DNA of 64,000 nucleotides from Profundibacterium mesophilum KAUST100406-0324 (GCF_009835145.1 NZ_APKE01000014.1:1-64000), one strand, 5' to 3'; numbered from the stretch's first letter, positions 42,513 to 52,257 are shown. The notes: a model not told the origin generated them from the letters alone. Made by a program: numbers and translations.

Positions 42513-43802
42513 ATGGATACGATCTACGCGCAGGCGACGGCACCAGGTAAGGCCGGTGTCTCGATCATACGCATATCTGGGCCACAAGCTTCTGATATAG
42601 AACGATATTTTTCGATAAAACTACCTCCGATAAGGCAAGCGGGGTTGCGTTCACTGCGCGGCGCTGACAGCGATCTGATCGATGAGGCGCTCGTTCTGCG
42701 TTTCGACGCGGAGAAGAGCTTTACCGGGGAAGCAACGGTTGAGCTGCAGACCCATGGAAGCGTTGCGGTCATCCGCGATGTCTTGGATATCCTTTCGACC
42801 ATTCCCGGGTTCAGGCTGGCCGAACCGGGTGAGTTCACCCGCCGGGCGCTCGAGAACGGCAATCTCGATCTGTCCCAAGTCGAAGGTCTTGCCGACCTGA
42901 TTGACGCAGAAACCCGGGACCAGAGACAGCAGGCCCTTAGGGTCTTCTCGGGAGAGCTTGGCCGAAAGGTTGCCGAGTGGCGCAAGGATCTTGTCCGGGC
43001 CAGTGCGCTGATCGAATTGTCACTCGACTTCTCGGAAGAGGACATCCCTGATGATATCGCCGAGGAAATCGCGGGTCTTCTCGGCGAAGTACATGAGGCA
43101 TTGAGCCGCGAGATCGAGGGGACGCATGCCGCCGAACGCATTCGGGACGGGTTTACGGTCGCGATAATCGGAGCACCGAATGCTGGAAAGTCGACGTTGC
43201 TCAACCGTCTGGCAGGTAGGGAAGCTGCGATAACGTCCGAGATCGCCGGTACGACGCGGGACGTGATCGAAGTCCGCATGAATATCGGCGGTCTGCCAGT
43301 CATGCTCTTGGATACGGCCGGACTTCGGGAGACCCATGACGAGATCGAGGCTCTCGGTGTTCAACGCGCCGTTCAGCGTGCAACAGCGGCTGATCTCAGG
43401 ATATTTCTGATGAGCGATGCCGACGAAGCATTCCCTATCGATGCGTTGGATGGTGATCTTCGGCTATGGAGCAAGGCTGACCTTAATCCCCAGAGGGTCC
43501 CAGGCATCTCCGGTTTCAGCGGAACCGGGGTCGCCGACATGCTGGCAGAAGTCGAAAGCACACTTCGAGCCAGGATCGTTCCCTCGACCGCAGCGGTGAA
43601 CCATCGGCACAGAACCGCTTTGATCCGAGGACGCGATGGCTTGGATTCGGTGTTGGAACGGATTAAAGAAGGGGAAAGCGCTCCTGAAATATCGGCGGAA
43701 CTGGTTCGTGCTGTCATCATCGATTTGGAGAGCCTGATCGGTTCCGTGGATGTGGAAACACTCTACGACGAGATTTTTTCGAGTTTCTGTCTTGGAAAAT
43801 AG
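42513..43802 (+). CDS. mnmE: tRNA uridine-5-carboxymethylaminomethyl modification GTPase
   Basis: MnmE works with MnmG to install cmnm5 on U34 of tRNAs, using formyl-THF and GTP. The 429-residue protein has the N-terminal folate-binding domain (DTIYAQATAPGKAGVSIIRISG), central helices, an inserted G domain with GAPNAGKSTLLNR (about 220-232), the switch DTAGLRET and G4 WSKAD, and the invariant C-terminal CLGK. It shares an operon with mnmG, whose start is one base after its stop. Base composition is visibly less GC-rich than in flanking genes. Confidence 0.95.
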   Translation: MDTIYAQATAPGKAGVSIIRISGPQASDIERYFSIKLPPIRQAGLRSLRGADSDLIDEALVLRFDAEKSFTGEATVELQTHGSVAVIRDVLDILSTIPGFRLAEPGEFTRRALENGNLDLSQVEGLADLIDAETRDQRQQALRVFSGELGRKVAEWRKDLVRASALIELSLDFSEEDIPDDIAEEIAGLLGEVHEALSREIEGTHAAERIRDGFTVAIIGAPNAGKSTLLNRLAGREAAITSEIAGTTRDVIEVRMNIGGLPVMLLDTAGLRETHDEIEALGVQRAVQRATAADLRIFLMSDADEAFPIDALDGDLRLWSKADLNPQRVPGISGFSGTGVADMLAEVESTLRARIVPSTAAVNHRHRTALIRGRDGLDSVLERIKEGESAPEISAELVRAVIIDLESLIGSVDVETLYDEIFSSFCLGK

Positions 43803-43803
43803 G

Positions 43804-45690
43804 ATGTTTCACGTGAAACAGTATGATTACGATGTAGTTGTCGTTGGCGGTGGGCACGCTGGGACTGAGGCCGCTGCCGCTTCTGCCCGTTGCGGGCTTC
43901 GTACTGCATTGGTCACGCCGGACCGCCTAAAGATCGGAACTCTATCCTGCAATCCTGCCATAGGCGGCGTTGGAAAGGGGCATCTGGTTCGTGAGATCGA
44001 TGCCTTCGATGGGCTTATGGCTCGCGCTGGCGACGCTGCGGGGATCCAGTATCGCCTGCTGAATGCTTCAAAAGGTCCTGCGGTCCATGGCCCGCGAACT
44101 CAGACCGATCGGAACCTCTACCTTGAAGCGATCCAAACACTTATCGCTGCGCAAAGTAATCTGGACGTTGTCGAGGAGATGGTGGACGACTTGATCGTCG
44201 AATCGGACGAGATCAAAGGCGTTTCTCTTTCGAACGGAATAGCGATCAATGCATCGGCTGTCGTTCTGACTACGGGCACTTTTCTGGATGGTGTCATTCA
44301 CATTGGTAGAGAACAGATCCCGGCCGGACGGATGGGCGAGGCACCGTCCAACAAGCTGGCCGATCGTATCCGAAGCCTGAAGCTTCCGTTGGGGCGTCTT
44401 AAAACTGGGACACCGCCACGCATCAAACGCAGTTCGATCGACTGGGATAATCTCACCCAGCAAGAGGCTGATCCTGACCCGGAGTTCTTGTCCTTCGTAA
44501 CGAGCGAGGTCGCCGCGACACAGATCTCCTGCGCCTTGACGGAGACGAACGAGCGGACACACGCGATCATCGCCGAAAACCTGCATCTTTCCGCGATGCA
44601 TGCTGGGAACATCCAAGGGAAGGGTCCACGTTACTGCCCATCCATTGAAGACAAGATCACGCGTTTCGCGGACAAGGCTTCGCATCAGGTGTTTCTCGAA
44701 CCCGAGGGTTTGGATTCCAATTTGGTCTATCCCAACGGTATTTCGACATCTTTGCCTGCAGACGTTCAGCTCGATTACGTTCGTAGTATCAAGGGATTAG
44801 AGATTGCGGAGATCGCGCAGCCGGGCTATGCGATCGAATACGACTACGTCGATCCCCGGAGCCTCGACCTTGATCTACAGTTGAAGGCTATCAAAGGGTT
44901 GTTCCTGGCAGGTCAGATCAACGGAACGACAGGCTACGAAGAAGCGGGGGCGCAAGGCCTCTTGGCCGGCATCAACGCTGCCAGGATCGCGCGGGGTCTC
45001 GATACGGTGACCCTGTCACGATCTGAGAGCTATATCGGGGTCATGCTTGATGATCTTACCTCGCGCGGGGTTACCGAACCTTATCGCATGTTCACCTCCC
45101 GGGCCGAGTTTCGTCTCAGCCTGAGGACGGACAACGCAGATCTCCGCCTGACCCCTCTGGGCATTGAACTGGGTGTTGTGGGTGAAAGCCGCGCTGCGGC
45201 TTTCCACGCGAAGGTTGACCAGCTTGCTCACGCCCGTGAACGAAGCAAGTTGATTTCATTCAAGAAGGATGACCTGGCAGGTCGGGACATCGTGCTTGGA
45301 GGGAGTGGTCAGAGGCAGACGCTCTGTTCTCTCGCGAACACAAAAGGTATGTCGGCAGAAATTTTCCACGATCTATTAGGTAAGGATCAATACACCAAAG
45401 CGGTCGCGACTTCGGTTTTTGCCGAATCCCTGTATGGGAGTTACATCGAGAGGCAATCTGCAGATATTGCCATTCTCCGCCGCGAGGAAAATCTGCGCAT
45501 TCCGGAAGACATTGCTTTCGATCGTATCACCGGCCTCTCGAATGAGTTGATCGGAAAGTTGGAGTGGATCCGTCCGCAGAATCTTCGCAGGGCGACCCAA
45601 ATCGAAGGGATGACTCCCGCAGCTCTCTCGTTGTTGGTCCGTGCCATCAAGTCGTCCTCCGCGCCGACACGGGCTCAAAATGCAAGCTGA
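43804..45690 (+). CDS. mnmG: tRNA modification enzyme MnmG (GidA)
   Basis: MnmG is the FAD-binding partner of MnmE. The 628-residue protein has the dinucleotide-binding VVVGGGHAGTEAAAA (11-25), the cysteine motif SCNPAIGGVGKGHL (about 46-59), the PRYCPSIEDKITRF block and the GQINGTTGYEEAGAQGLLAG region. Its first codons (MFHVKQ) are dictated by a perfect parS palindrome that begins one base after the A of the start codon. It overlaps rsmG by eleven bases. Confidence 0.95.
   Translation: MFHVKQYDYDVVVVGGGHAGTEAAAASARCGLRTALVTPDRLKIGTLSCNPAIGGVGKGHLVREIDAFDGLMARAGDAAGIQYRLLNASKGPAVHGPRTQTDRNLYLEAIQTLIAAQSNLDVVEEMVDDLIVESDEIKGVSLSNGIAINASAVVLTTGTFLDGVIHIGREQIPAGRMGEAPSNKLADRIRSLKLPLGRLKTGTPPRIKRSSIDWDNLTQQEADPDPEFLSFVTSEVAATQISCALTETNERTHAIIAENLHLSAMHAGNIQGKGPRYCPSIEDKITRFADKASHQVFLEPEGLDSNLVYPNGISTSLPADVQLDYVRSIKGLEIAEIAQPGYAIEYDYVDPRSLDLDLQLKAIKGLFLAGQINGTTGYEEAGAQGLLAGINAARIARGLDTVTLSRSESYIGVMLDDLTSRGVTEPYRMFTSRAEFRLSLRTDNADLRLTPLGIELGVVGESRAAAFHAKVDQLAHARERSKLISFKKDDLAGRDIVLGGSGQRQTLCSLANTKGMSAEIFHDLLGKDQYTKAVATSVFAESLYGSYIERQSADIAILRREENLRIPEDIAFDRITGLSNELIGKLEWIRPQNLRRATQIEGMTPAALSLLVRAIKSSSAPTRAQNAS
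43805..43820. promoter_or_regulatory. parS: parS site 1 (ParB-binding centromere)
   Basis: TGTTTCACGTGAAACA is a perfect 16-bp palindrome and the standard alphaproteobacterial parS sequence. It overlaps the start codon and first five codons of mnmG, 3.3 kb from parB and 3.2-3.6 kb from the candidate origin. ParB loading here would mark the origin region for segregation. Confidence 0.93.
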
Positions 45691-46270
45691 TGTTTCACGT
45701 GAAACAGAAGAAGGGTTGAACTACTTCGCTGATCTCGTGGCGAAATGGACCAAACGGATCAACCTGATCTCACCGAGTGACGACATACGGGCGAGGCATC
45801 TTCTTGATTCATTGCAGCTTGCGAAATTAGCTGGGAACCCGAGAATATGGGTGGACCTTGGCAGTGGGGGTGGGTTTCCTGCGATCCCACTCGCAATCCA
45901 AGCTAAGCAATCTTCCGATGTCACGAGATTTGTCCTGATTGAATCGGATCAACGCAAAGCCGTTTTCCTGCGTACAGCTATTCGTGACCTTGGTCTCAAC
46001 GCCGAAGTCATAAACGAACGAATCGAGAGAGTTGGTCCAATGAACGCAGACGTCATCTCCGCCCGTGCGCTCGCTGATCTTCCGCAATTATTGGCTTATG
46101 CTTCCATGATCGGCAGGAGGAATAGTCGCCTACTTTTTATGAAGGGCAGCTCCTACCGAGAAGAGATTCGTACAGCGCAGGAACGATGGTCCTTCGATCT
46201 AGCCGTCATACCGAGTTCGACTGATGAAAAAGCCGCAATCCTCTCCATTACGGACCTGAGCACACGATGA
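45680..46270 (+). CDS. rsmG: 16S rRNA (guanine-N7) methyltransferase RsmG (GidB)
   Basis: RsmG methylates G527 of 16S rRNA; its loss gives low-level streptomycin resistance. The 196-residue protein starts MQADVSRETEEGL, has LNYFADLVAKWTKRINL (about 14-30), the SAM-binding VDLGSGGGFPAIPLAI (about 57-72) and FVLIESDQRKAVFLR. Codons 4-8 (DVSRET) carry the second parS site in another reading frame than in mnmG. It overlaps parA by four bases. Confidence 0.93.
   Translation: MQADVSRETEEGLNYFADLVAKWTKRINLISPSDDIRARHLLDSLQLAKLAGNPRIWVDLGSGGGFPAIPLAIQAKQSSDVTRFVLIESDQRKAVFLRTAIRDLGLNAEVINERIERVGPMNADVISARALADLPQLLAYASMIGRRNSRLLFMKGSSYREEIRTAQERWSFDLAVIPSSTDEKAAILSITDLSTR
45691..45706. promoter_or_regulatory. 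parS: parS site 2 (ParB-binding centromere)
   Basis: An exact second copy of TGTTTCACGTGAAACA, starting right after the mnmG stop and lying inside the early codons of rsmG. The two sites are 1.9 kb apart and both precede parAB. Confidence 0.93.
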
Positions 46271-47067
46271 CCGACACAGATGTTCCCTGCCGCGTGATCG
46301 CGCTCGCCAACCAGAAGGGGGGCGTGGGAAAAACAACGACGGCGATAAACCTTGGTGCCGCTCTCGCCGAGAAGGGTAAGCGTGTCTTGATTGTCGATCT
46401 CGATCCCCAGGGGAATGCATCCACGGGTCTGGGAATCGATAACAATCTTAGGGTCAAAACGACTTACGATCTTCTGCTGGAGCCTGTTACCCCGACCGAG
46501 ATCATGATGCGGACCTCGGTTGCGAATCTATATGTCGTCCCTGCGACGGCTGATTTGAGTTCGGCCGATCTCGAGATGGTCCGGAGTGAACGACGCAGTT
46601 ATCTTCTTCGGGACGCGATCCGGCGAGACGAAAACCTGAACGCCGAGCTTGATTTCATCCTGATCGATTGCCCGCCCTCATTGTCATTGCTGACGATCAA
46701 CGCAATGGTTGCGGCTAACTCCGTCCTCGTTCCGCTACAAAGCGAGTTCTTCGCGCTCGAAGGGTTGTCGCAGCTCATGCTGACAATCCGGGAGGTGCGC
46801 CAGGGAGCCAATCCAGAATTGAGGATCGAGGGCGTTGTCATGACGATGTATGACGGGCGGAACCGGTTGGCGCAGCAGGTTCAGATCGACGCACGTGAAA
46901 CCCTCGGCGATCTGGTCTTCAAGACCGTTATTCCGCGCAATGTCAGGGTAAGCGAGGCGCCATCCTTTGCGCAGCCCGTGCTCGAATATGATACCAGTTC
47001 AAAGGGCAGTATCGCATATCGTCAGCTGGCGAAGGAACTGATCGCCGCGGGACCGTCCGCGGCATGA
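46267..47067 (+). CDS. parA: Chromosome partitioning ATPase ParA
   Basis: ParA is the deviant-Walker ATPase that moves ParB-parS complexes. The 266-residue protein has K17GGVGKTTTA (the signature lysine at 17), VLIVDLDPQGNASTGLG (about 38-54), and ILIDCPPSLSLLTINAM. ATGA overlaps rsmG, and parB follows 13 bases later. Confidence 0.96.
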   Translation: MTDTDVPCRVIALANQKGGVGKTTTAINLGAALAEKGKRVLIVDLDPQGNASTGLGIDNNLRVKTTYDLLLEPVTPTEIMMRTSVANLYVVPATADLSSADLEMVRSERRSYLLRDAIRRDENLNAELDFILIDCPPSLSLLTINAMVAANSVLVPLQSEFFALEGLSQLMLTIREVRQGANPELRIEGVVMTMYDGRNRLAQQVQIDARETLGDLVFKTVIPRNVRVSEAPSFAQPVLEYDTSSKGSIAYRQLAKELIAAGPSAA

Positions 47068-47080
47068 CTAGAGGCATGAA

Positions 47081-47986
47081 ATGACAGATAAACGCAATGA
47101 TCGCAGAGGCTTGGGTCGAGGACTGTCGGCTCTTATGGCTGATGTCGCGATCGTCACGGAAGATGCTCCGACCGTGCAGCAAACGGGGGATGGCGTGCTT
47201 ACTCTACCGATCGAGAAAATCGCACCAAATCCGGATCAGCCGCGTCGCAGATTTGCCCAGGATAACCTTGATGAGCTTGCGGCCTCCATCAGGGAAAAGG
47301 GCGTTCTACAGCCCCTGATCCTGCGTCCCGATCCCGAGAAGGAGGGGCATTACCAGATCGTCGCGGGCGAGCGGCGCTGGCGTGCATCGCAGATGGCACG
47401 GCTGCACGAACTGCCGGCGATCGTTCGGGACTTCGACGATACCGAGGTTCTCGAGGTCGCGATCATCGAGAACATTCAGCGCGCCGATCTCAACGCAATC
47501 GAAGAAGCTGCCGGTTACAGGCAACTCATGGACAAGTTCGGTCATACGCAGGAACAGATGGCGCAGGCCTTGGGAAAAAGCCGAAGCCATATCGCCAATA
47601 TCCTGCGCCTGCTGAACCTTCCAGATGATGTCAGGGAACTGGTGAGCGAAGGGCGGCTTTCTTCCGGCCACGCCCGTGCCTTGATCACCAGTGAGCATCC
47701 CGGCGCACTGGCCCGCGAAGTCGTTGCGAAGGGCCTGTCTGTGCGTCAGACGGAACAGCTTGTGAAACGCGGTGATGCGCCCAGTCGGTCTGCACCGCGT
47801 CCCAAGCCTCGCAAGGATGCCGATACGGTCGCGTTGGAGCAGGATCTCGAGAGCAATATCAAGATGCCAGTCTCGATCGACCATGACGAGGCCGCAGGAA
47901 GCGGTAAGTTCGTTATCTCTTACAGATCGCTCGAAGAACTCGACAATTTGTGCCGAATCCTCACGGGAGCATCCGAGGACCGCTGA
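47081..47986 (+). CDS. parB: Chromosome partitioning protein ParB
   Basis: ParB binds parS and spreads along DNA as a CTP-dependent clamp. The 301-residue protein starts with RRGLGRGLSALMAD (about 6-19), has the CTP-binding VAGERRWRASQMA box (about 101-113), IENIQRADLNAIEEA, and the helix-turn-helix LGKSRSHIANILRLLNLP (about 165-182), then a linker and a C-terminal dimer domain. The cognate sites are the two parS sequences upstream in the same operon. It converges on hemW. Confidence 0.96.
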   Translation: MTDKRNDRRGLGRGLSALMADVAIVTEDAPTVQQTGDGVLTLPIEKIAPNPDQPRRRFAQDNLDELAASIREKGVLQPLILRPDPEKEGHYQIVAGERRWRASQMARLHELPAIVRDFDDTEVLEVAIIENIQRADLNAIEEAAGYRQLMDKFGHTQEQMAQALGKSRSHIANILRLLNLPDDVRELVSEGRLSSGHARALITSEHPGALAREVVAKGLSVRQTEQLVKRGDAPSRSAPRPKPRKDADTVALEQDLESNIKMPVSIDHDEAAGSGKFVISYRSLEELDNLCRILTGASEDR

Positions 47987-47989
47987 GGT

Positions 47990-49138
47990 TCAAGCAAGGA
48001 GATTTCGCAGGACGCCGTTCAAAACCGGGCGTCCTGCCCGCGTAACGCGAACACGATCTTCAGTTAATTCAATAAAATCATTCTCTACCATATCTTGGAA
48101 CGAACTAATCCAGTTGGTATTAAGTTCATCGAGCCGCTGTCGCTCGGCGCCTTCGGTAATCCGAAGCGCCATCATCAGGTATTCGGCATATTGATCGTGG
48201 ACGGGGAGGGGGGCATCGTCCCAGATTGTCTGCCCCGCCTCGACATCGGCAAGCCAGCGTCCGGGGGCGGAGGGCGCGACCGTCGCGTGCCTTGCCGAGC
48301 CTGCGCCTATGCGACCATGCGCGCCGGGACCGATCCCCACGTAATCGCCGCCGCTCCAATAGATGAGGTTATGACGCGAACGATCCTCCGTCGCGGCATG
48401 ATTGGAGACCTCGTAGGCCGGCAGACCGGCATCCTCGCACAGCGCCTGCGTCAGCTCATAGAGATCGGCACTCAGATCCTCGTCCGGCAGACCCTTCAGG
48501 CCACCCTGGCTGAACCGTGCGTGAAATGCGGTGCCCGGCTCGATCGTCAGCTGATAGAGGGACAGATGGTCGGCCGCCATGCCGAGTGCCTCGGTCAGTT
48601 CGAGCCGCCAACCCTCGAGCGTCTGGTCCTGCCGCGCATAGATCAGATCGAAGCTGCATCGATCGAAGGTGGCGCGCGCGGTGTCGAAGGCCCGTCTCGC
48701 CTCGTCCGCGTCGTGCAATCGTCCCAGACGTTTCAGATCGCCATCATCGAGTGCCTGTATGCCCATGCTGACCCTGTTCACGCCAGCATTCCGATAGCCG
48801 CGGAACCGCTCCGCCTCGACCGAGGTCGGGTTCGCCTCCAGCGTGATCTCCGGCGCATTCGACATGGGCCATGCGGCCGCGATCGCGTCCAGGATGCCCG
48901 CGGTGACGCGCGGCTCCATCATGCTGGGCGTGCCGCCACCGAAGAAGACCGAGGAAACGGTGCGGTCAGGGCAACGCCGTGCCCACCGTGCGATCTCGGC
49001 GCGGTACGCCGCCAGCCAGCGGTCCTGGTCTATGTGGGCGGCGACATGGCTGTTGAAGTCGCAATAGGGGCACTTGGCCTGGCAGAAGGGCCAATGCACA
49101 TAGATGCCGAAGCCGGCCCTTTGCCAATTCTCAATCAA
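47990..49138 (-). CDS. hemW: Radical SAM heme chaperone HemW
   Basis: HemW, formerly annotated as coproporphyrinogen oxidase-like, delivers heme to target proteins. The 382-residue protein binds a 4Fe-4S cluster with C19, C23 and C26 in [14 protein letters not shown], and carries GGGTPSMM and the HemN C-terminal domain. As a HemW it lacks the additional N-terminal region of true HemN. It overlaps rdgB by eight bases. Confidence 0.92.
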   Translation of the reverse strand: MIENWQRAGFGIYVHWPFCQAKCPYCDFNSHVAAHIDQDRWLAAYRAEIARWARRCPDRTVSSVFFGGGTPSMMEPRVTAGILDAIAAAWPMSNAPEITLEANPTSVEAERFRGYRNAGVNRVSMGIQALDDGDLKRLGRLHDADEARRAFDTARATFDRCSFDLIYARQDQTLEGWRLELTEALGMAADHLSLYQLTIEPGTAFHARFSQGGLKGLPDEDLSADLYELTQALCEDAGLPAYEVSNHAATEDRSRHNLIYWSGGDYVGIGPGAHGRIGAGSARHATVAPSAPGRWLADVEAGQTIWDDAPLPVHDQYAEYLMMALRITEGAERQRLDELNTNWISSFQDMVENDFIELTEDRVRVTRAGRPVLNGVLRNLLA

Positions 49139-49742
49139 GGGCGCCAGCGATCAGCTTGGCAAAGGCATCCGCGCGGTGGCTGATGCGGTTTTTTGCCCAA
49201 CGATCCATCTCACCGAAGGTCTCCTCATGGCCCTCCGGCACGAAGATGGGGTCATATCCATGGCCCTCGTCACCGCGCGGCGGCCAGACGACACGGCCGG
49301 GCATCACCCCCGGAAAGACCGCATCCTCGCCATCAGGCCAGGCCAGCACCAGCGTGCAGCAGAACCGCGCCGTCCAAGGCTCAGCGGCGCCGCTGGCCTT
49401 CAGGGCGTCATGGGTCCGGCGCATCGCCATCGCGAAGTCCCGCCCGCTCGGGGTTTCGGCCCAATCGGCGGTATAGACACCGGGCGCGCCGTCGAGCGCA
49501 TCGATCTCGATCCCCGAATCGTCCGCAAGCGCCGGCAACCCGGTCGCCTTCGCGGCGGCATGGGCCTTGATCCTGGCATTCTCGACGAAGCGCGTTCCGG
49601 TCTCCTCGGGCTCCGGCAGCCCGTGATCGGCGGCGGAGCGGGTCTCGATGCCGTAGGGGGCCAGGAGCGCCGCGATCTCCTCGAGCTTGCCACGGTTGTG
49701 GGTGGCCAGAACCAGCTGGCCCTCGCTCAGCCGCCGGCTCAC
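49131..49742 (-). CDS. rdgB: XTP/dITP diphosphatase (RdgB/HAM1 family)
   Basis: This enzyme removes non-canonical purine nucleotides (XTP, dITP, ITP) from the pool. The 203-residue protein begins [18 protein letters not shown] (about 10-27), has [22 protein letters not shown] (split about 68-89) and the metal/substrate part [18 protein letters not shown]. Overlaps rph (four bases) and hemW. Confidence 0.95.
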   Translation of the reverse strand: MSRRLSEGQLVLATHNRGKLEEIAALLAPYGIETRSAADHGLPEPEETGTRFVENARIKAHAAAKATGLPALADDSGIEIDALDGAPGVYTADWAETPSGRDFAMAMRRTHDALKASGAAEPWTARFCCTLVLAWPDGEDAVFPGVMPGRVVWPPRGDEGHGYDPIFVPEGHEETFGEMDRWAKNRISHRADAFAKLIAGALD

Positions 49743-50449
49743 GCGGTCGCATCCTTCTGCGCGGCGACCAGGGTCTTCACGCCGTCCTCCGCCAGATCGA
49801 GCAGCTCGGTCATTTGCGAACGCGAGAAGGTCGCGCCCTCGGCGGACATCTGGATTTCGATCAGCCGGCCGCTGCCGGTCATGACGAAATTGCCGTCCAC
49901 ACCCGCCTCGCTGTCTTCGGGATAGTCCAGATCGAGCACCGCCTGCCCGGCATAGAGCCCGCAGCTCACGGCGGCGACCGGGTCGGGCAGGGGATCGGTG
50001 ATCACGTCACCCACCTTCATCAGCTTGTTGACGGCAAGGCGCAGGGCGACCCAACCCCCGGTGATCGCGGCGCAGCGCGTGCCGCCATCCGCCTGGATCA
50101 CGTCGCAATCGATGGTGATCTGCCGCTCGCCCAAGGCCACGCGGTCGAGACCGGCGCGCAGGCTGCGCCCGATCAGGCGCTGGATTTCCTGCGTCCGGCC
50201 GGACTGCCCGTTCTTGGCCTCGCGGCGCATGCGCGTGTGCGTCGCGCGTGGCAGCATACCGTATTCGGCCGTCACCCATCCCAGACCCGAGTTCTTCAGG
50301 AAGGGCGGCACGCGTTCCTCGAGCGAGGCGGTGCACAGCACATGGGTGCCGCCGACCCGGATCAGGCAGGAGCCTTCGGCGTGACGGGTCACGTCGGTCT
50401 CGATTGAAATCGGGCGCATTTCGCTTAACTGTCGTCCGGAGGGGCGCAT
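49739..50449 (-). CDS. rph: Ribonuclease PH
   Basis: RNase PH trims tRNA 3' ends by phosphorolysis. The 236-residue protein shows [14 protein letters not shown] at the start, [48 protein letters not shown] and [13 protein letters not shown], all strongly conserved. The ATG at 50449 is chosen over a longer reading to 50545. It is divergent from hrcA, with 120 bases between starts, a common arrangement. Confidence 0.96.
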   Translation of the reverse strand: MRPSGRQLSEMRPISIETDVTRHAEGSCLIRVGGTHVLCTASLEERVPPFLKNSGLGWVTAEYGMLPRATHTRMRREAKNGQSGRTQEIQRLIGRSLRAGLDRVALGERQITIDCDVIQADGGTRCAAITGGWVALRLAVNKLMKVGDVITDPLPDPVAAVSCGLYAGQAVLDLDYPEDSEAGVDGNFVMTGSGRLIEIQMSAEGATFSRSQMTELLDLAEDGVKTLVAAQKDATA

Positions 50450-50569
50450 GGGGTTCACCTTTGCTGGTTCGTTCGTGTGATACGCGTCCGCTTCGGCAAG
50501 TTTCAACCCCGTTCGGCGGGCTCCGGGACGCGCCGGAAGGGCCAAACACAGGTGGATGGGTCATCACGC

Positions 50570-51634
50570 ATGAAAGGTCGCGGCACACTTCTGACAGAGC
50601 TCAACGATCGCAGCCGAGAGGTTTTCCGGCGGGTGGTCGAGGACTATCTCGACAGCGGCGAGCCGGTCGGATCGCGGACCCTGTCACGGACCCTGAGCGA
50701 GCGCATCAGCGCGGCGACGATCCGCAACGTGATGCAGGACCTCGAGTATATGGGCCTGCTCGACAGCCCGCATGTCTCCGCCGGGCGCATACCCACGCAG
50801 CACGGGCTGCGCATGTTCGTGGACGGCCTTCTGGAGCTGGGCGATCTGACCGAGGATGACCGCTCGCGGATCAACGCGACGCTGGGCAGCAACGAGCGCG
50901 ATGTCGGCACCTTGCTCGACCGCGTAGGCTCCGCCCTTTCGGGTGTCACCGCGGGCGCCAGCCTCGTACTCACGCCCAAGCACGAGGCACCGATCAAGCA
51001 TATCGAGTTCGTCAGCCTGTCGCCGGAACGCGCGCTCGTGGTGTTGGTCTTCGCCGATGGCCATGTCGAGAACAGGGTCTTCACCCCGCCGCTGGGACAG
51101 ACGCCCTCCTCGATGCGGGAGGCGGCGAATTTCCTCAACGCGCTCGCCGAGGGGAAGACGCTCAGCGAGTTGCGACGCGTCATCGAGCATGAGATCAAGA
51201 GCCGCCGCCGCGAGCTCGATACGCTCGCCGCCGGCATGGTCGAAAGCGGCCTGGCGATCTGGGAAAACGAGGGGCAGCCCTATGAGCGGCTCATCGTGCG
51301 GGGCCGGGCGAACCTTCTGGGGCAAGCCGGCGAGGCCGAGGAGCTCGAACGGATCCGGACCCTCTTCGACGATCTGGAGCGCAAGCGCGACATCGCCGAG
51401 TTCCTCGAACTGGCCGATGAAGGCGACGGGGTGCGGATTTTTATCGGGTCGGAGAACAAGCTTTTCTCACTTTCGGGTTCCTCTTTGGTCGTCTCTCCAT
51501 ATATGAACGCTGACCGTAAGATCATCGGCGCGGTGGGCGTCATCGGTCCGACACGTTTGAATTATGGCCGGATCGTTCCCATCGTCGATTACACGGCCCA
51601 ACTGGTCGGCAAGCTCTTGGCCGACCGCGGATAG
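50570..51634 (+). CDS. hrcA: Heat-inducible transcription repressor HrcA
   Basis: HrcA represses groESL-type heat-shock operons by binding CIRCE elements, with GroEL as cofactor. The 354-residue protein has a winged helix with TELNDRSREVFRRVVEDYLDSGEPVGSRTLS (about 7-37, described in part: LNDRSREVF and GEPVGSRT), and a GAF-like body with the late FIGSENKLFSLSGSSLV and GAVGVIGPTRLNYGRIVPIV. No CIRCE element was seen nearby. An in-frame GTG at 50552 is an alternative start. grpE follows. Confidence 0.94.
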   Translation: MKGRGTLLTELNDRSREVFRRVVEDYLDSGEPVGSRTLSRTLSERISAATIRNVMQDLEYMGLLDSPHVSAGRIPTQHGLRMFVDGLLELGDLTEDDRSRINATLGSNERDVGTLLDRVGSALSGVTAGASLVLTPKHEAPIKHIEFVSLSPERALVVLVFADGHVENRVFTPPLGQTPSSMREAANFLNALAEGKTLSELRRVIEHEIKSRRRELDTLAAGMVESGLAIWENEGQPYERLIVRGRANLLGQAGEAEELERIRTLFDDLERKRDIAEFLELADEGDGVRIFIGSENKLFSLSGSSLVVSPYMNADRKIIGAVGVIGPTRLNYGRIVPIVDYTAQLVGKLLADRG

Positions 51635-51645
51635 CAGGTAGAAGC

Positions 51646-52257
51646 ATGGCGAAAGCGCAAGACGGCAAACTCGAAGCCGAGATCGAGGAGATGTTCAGGG
51701 CGGGTACCGATAACGGCGCCGAGGGCGGTGACGCGCAGGGCGACACTGCGGAGGCCGCCGGCGCACCGGACGCGGAGATGGAGACGTTGCGCGCCGAGCG
51801 CGACGAGCTGCGCGACCGCTTCATGCGTGCCCTTGCCGATGCCGAGAACGCCCGCAAGCGCTCCGACCGCGACCGGCGCGAGGCGGAGAATTACGGTGGA
51901 TCGAAGCTGTCGCGCGACATGCTTCCGATCTTCGACAACCTCAAGCGCGCGGTCGATTCGGTCACGGACGAGCAGCGCGAGGCCGCCGGCCCCCTGATCG
52001 AGGGTGTCGAGCTGACGATGCGCGAGCTGATCAACGTCTTCTCCAAGCATGGCATCAACCGCATCTCGCCGCAGGTCGGCGAGAAGTTCGACCCCCAGCA
52101 CCACGAAGCGATGTTCGAGGCTCCCGTCCCCGATACCCGTGCCGGCGAGATCATCCAGGTGATGGCGGAGGGCTTCATGCTCCATGACCGCCTCCTGCGT
52201 CCCGCGCATGTCGGTGTCAGTTCGACCCCGGCTCCGAAGGATGCGCCAAAGACTTGA
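51646..52257 (+). CDS. grpE: Nucleotide exchange factor GrpE
   Basis: GrpE releases ADP from DnaK. The 203-residue protein has an acidic flexible start, a long coiled coil (about 43-85, ERDELRDRFMRALADAENARKR), and the beta domain with MLPIFDNLKRAVDS, LIEGVELTMRELINVFSKHGI and GEKFDPQHHEAMFE. The stop lies inside the end of the convergent mutS gene (41-base overlap). dnaK and dnaJ are not in this window. Confidence 0.95.
   Translation: MAKAQDGKLEAEIEEMFRAGTDNGAEGGDAQGDTAEAAGAPDAEMETLRAERDELRDRFMRALADAENARKRSDRDRREAENYGGSKLSRDMLPIFDNLKRAVDSVTDEQREAAGPLIEGVELTMRELINVFSKHGINRISPQVGEKFDPQHHEAMFEAPVPDTRAGEIIQVMAEGFMLHDRLLRPAHVGVSSTPAPKDAPKT

Noticed and set aside
46889-46904. parS-like sequence inside parA (GCACGTGAAAC)
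   Set aside because: Only about 11 of 16 positions match the parS palindrome and the left half is degenerate; it is explained by ordinary coding sequence.
50450-50569. CIRCE element for HrcA between rph and hrcA
   Set aside because: No TTAGCACTC-N9-GAGTGCTAA or close variant was seen here.
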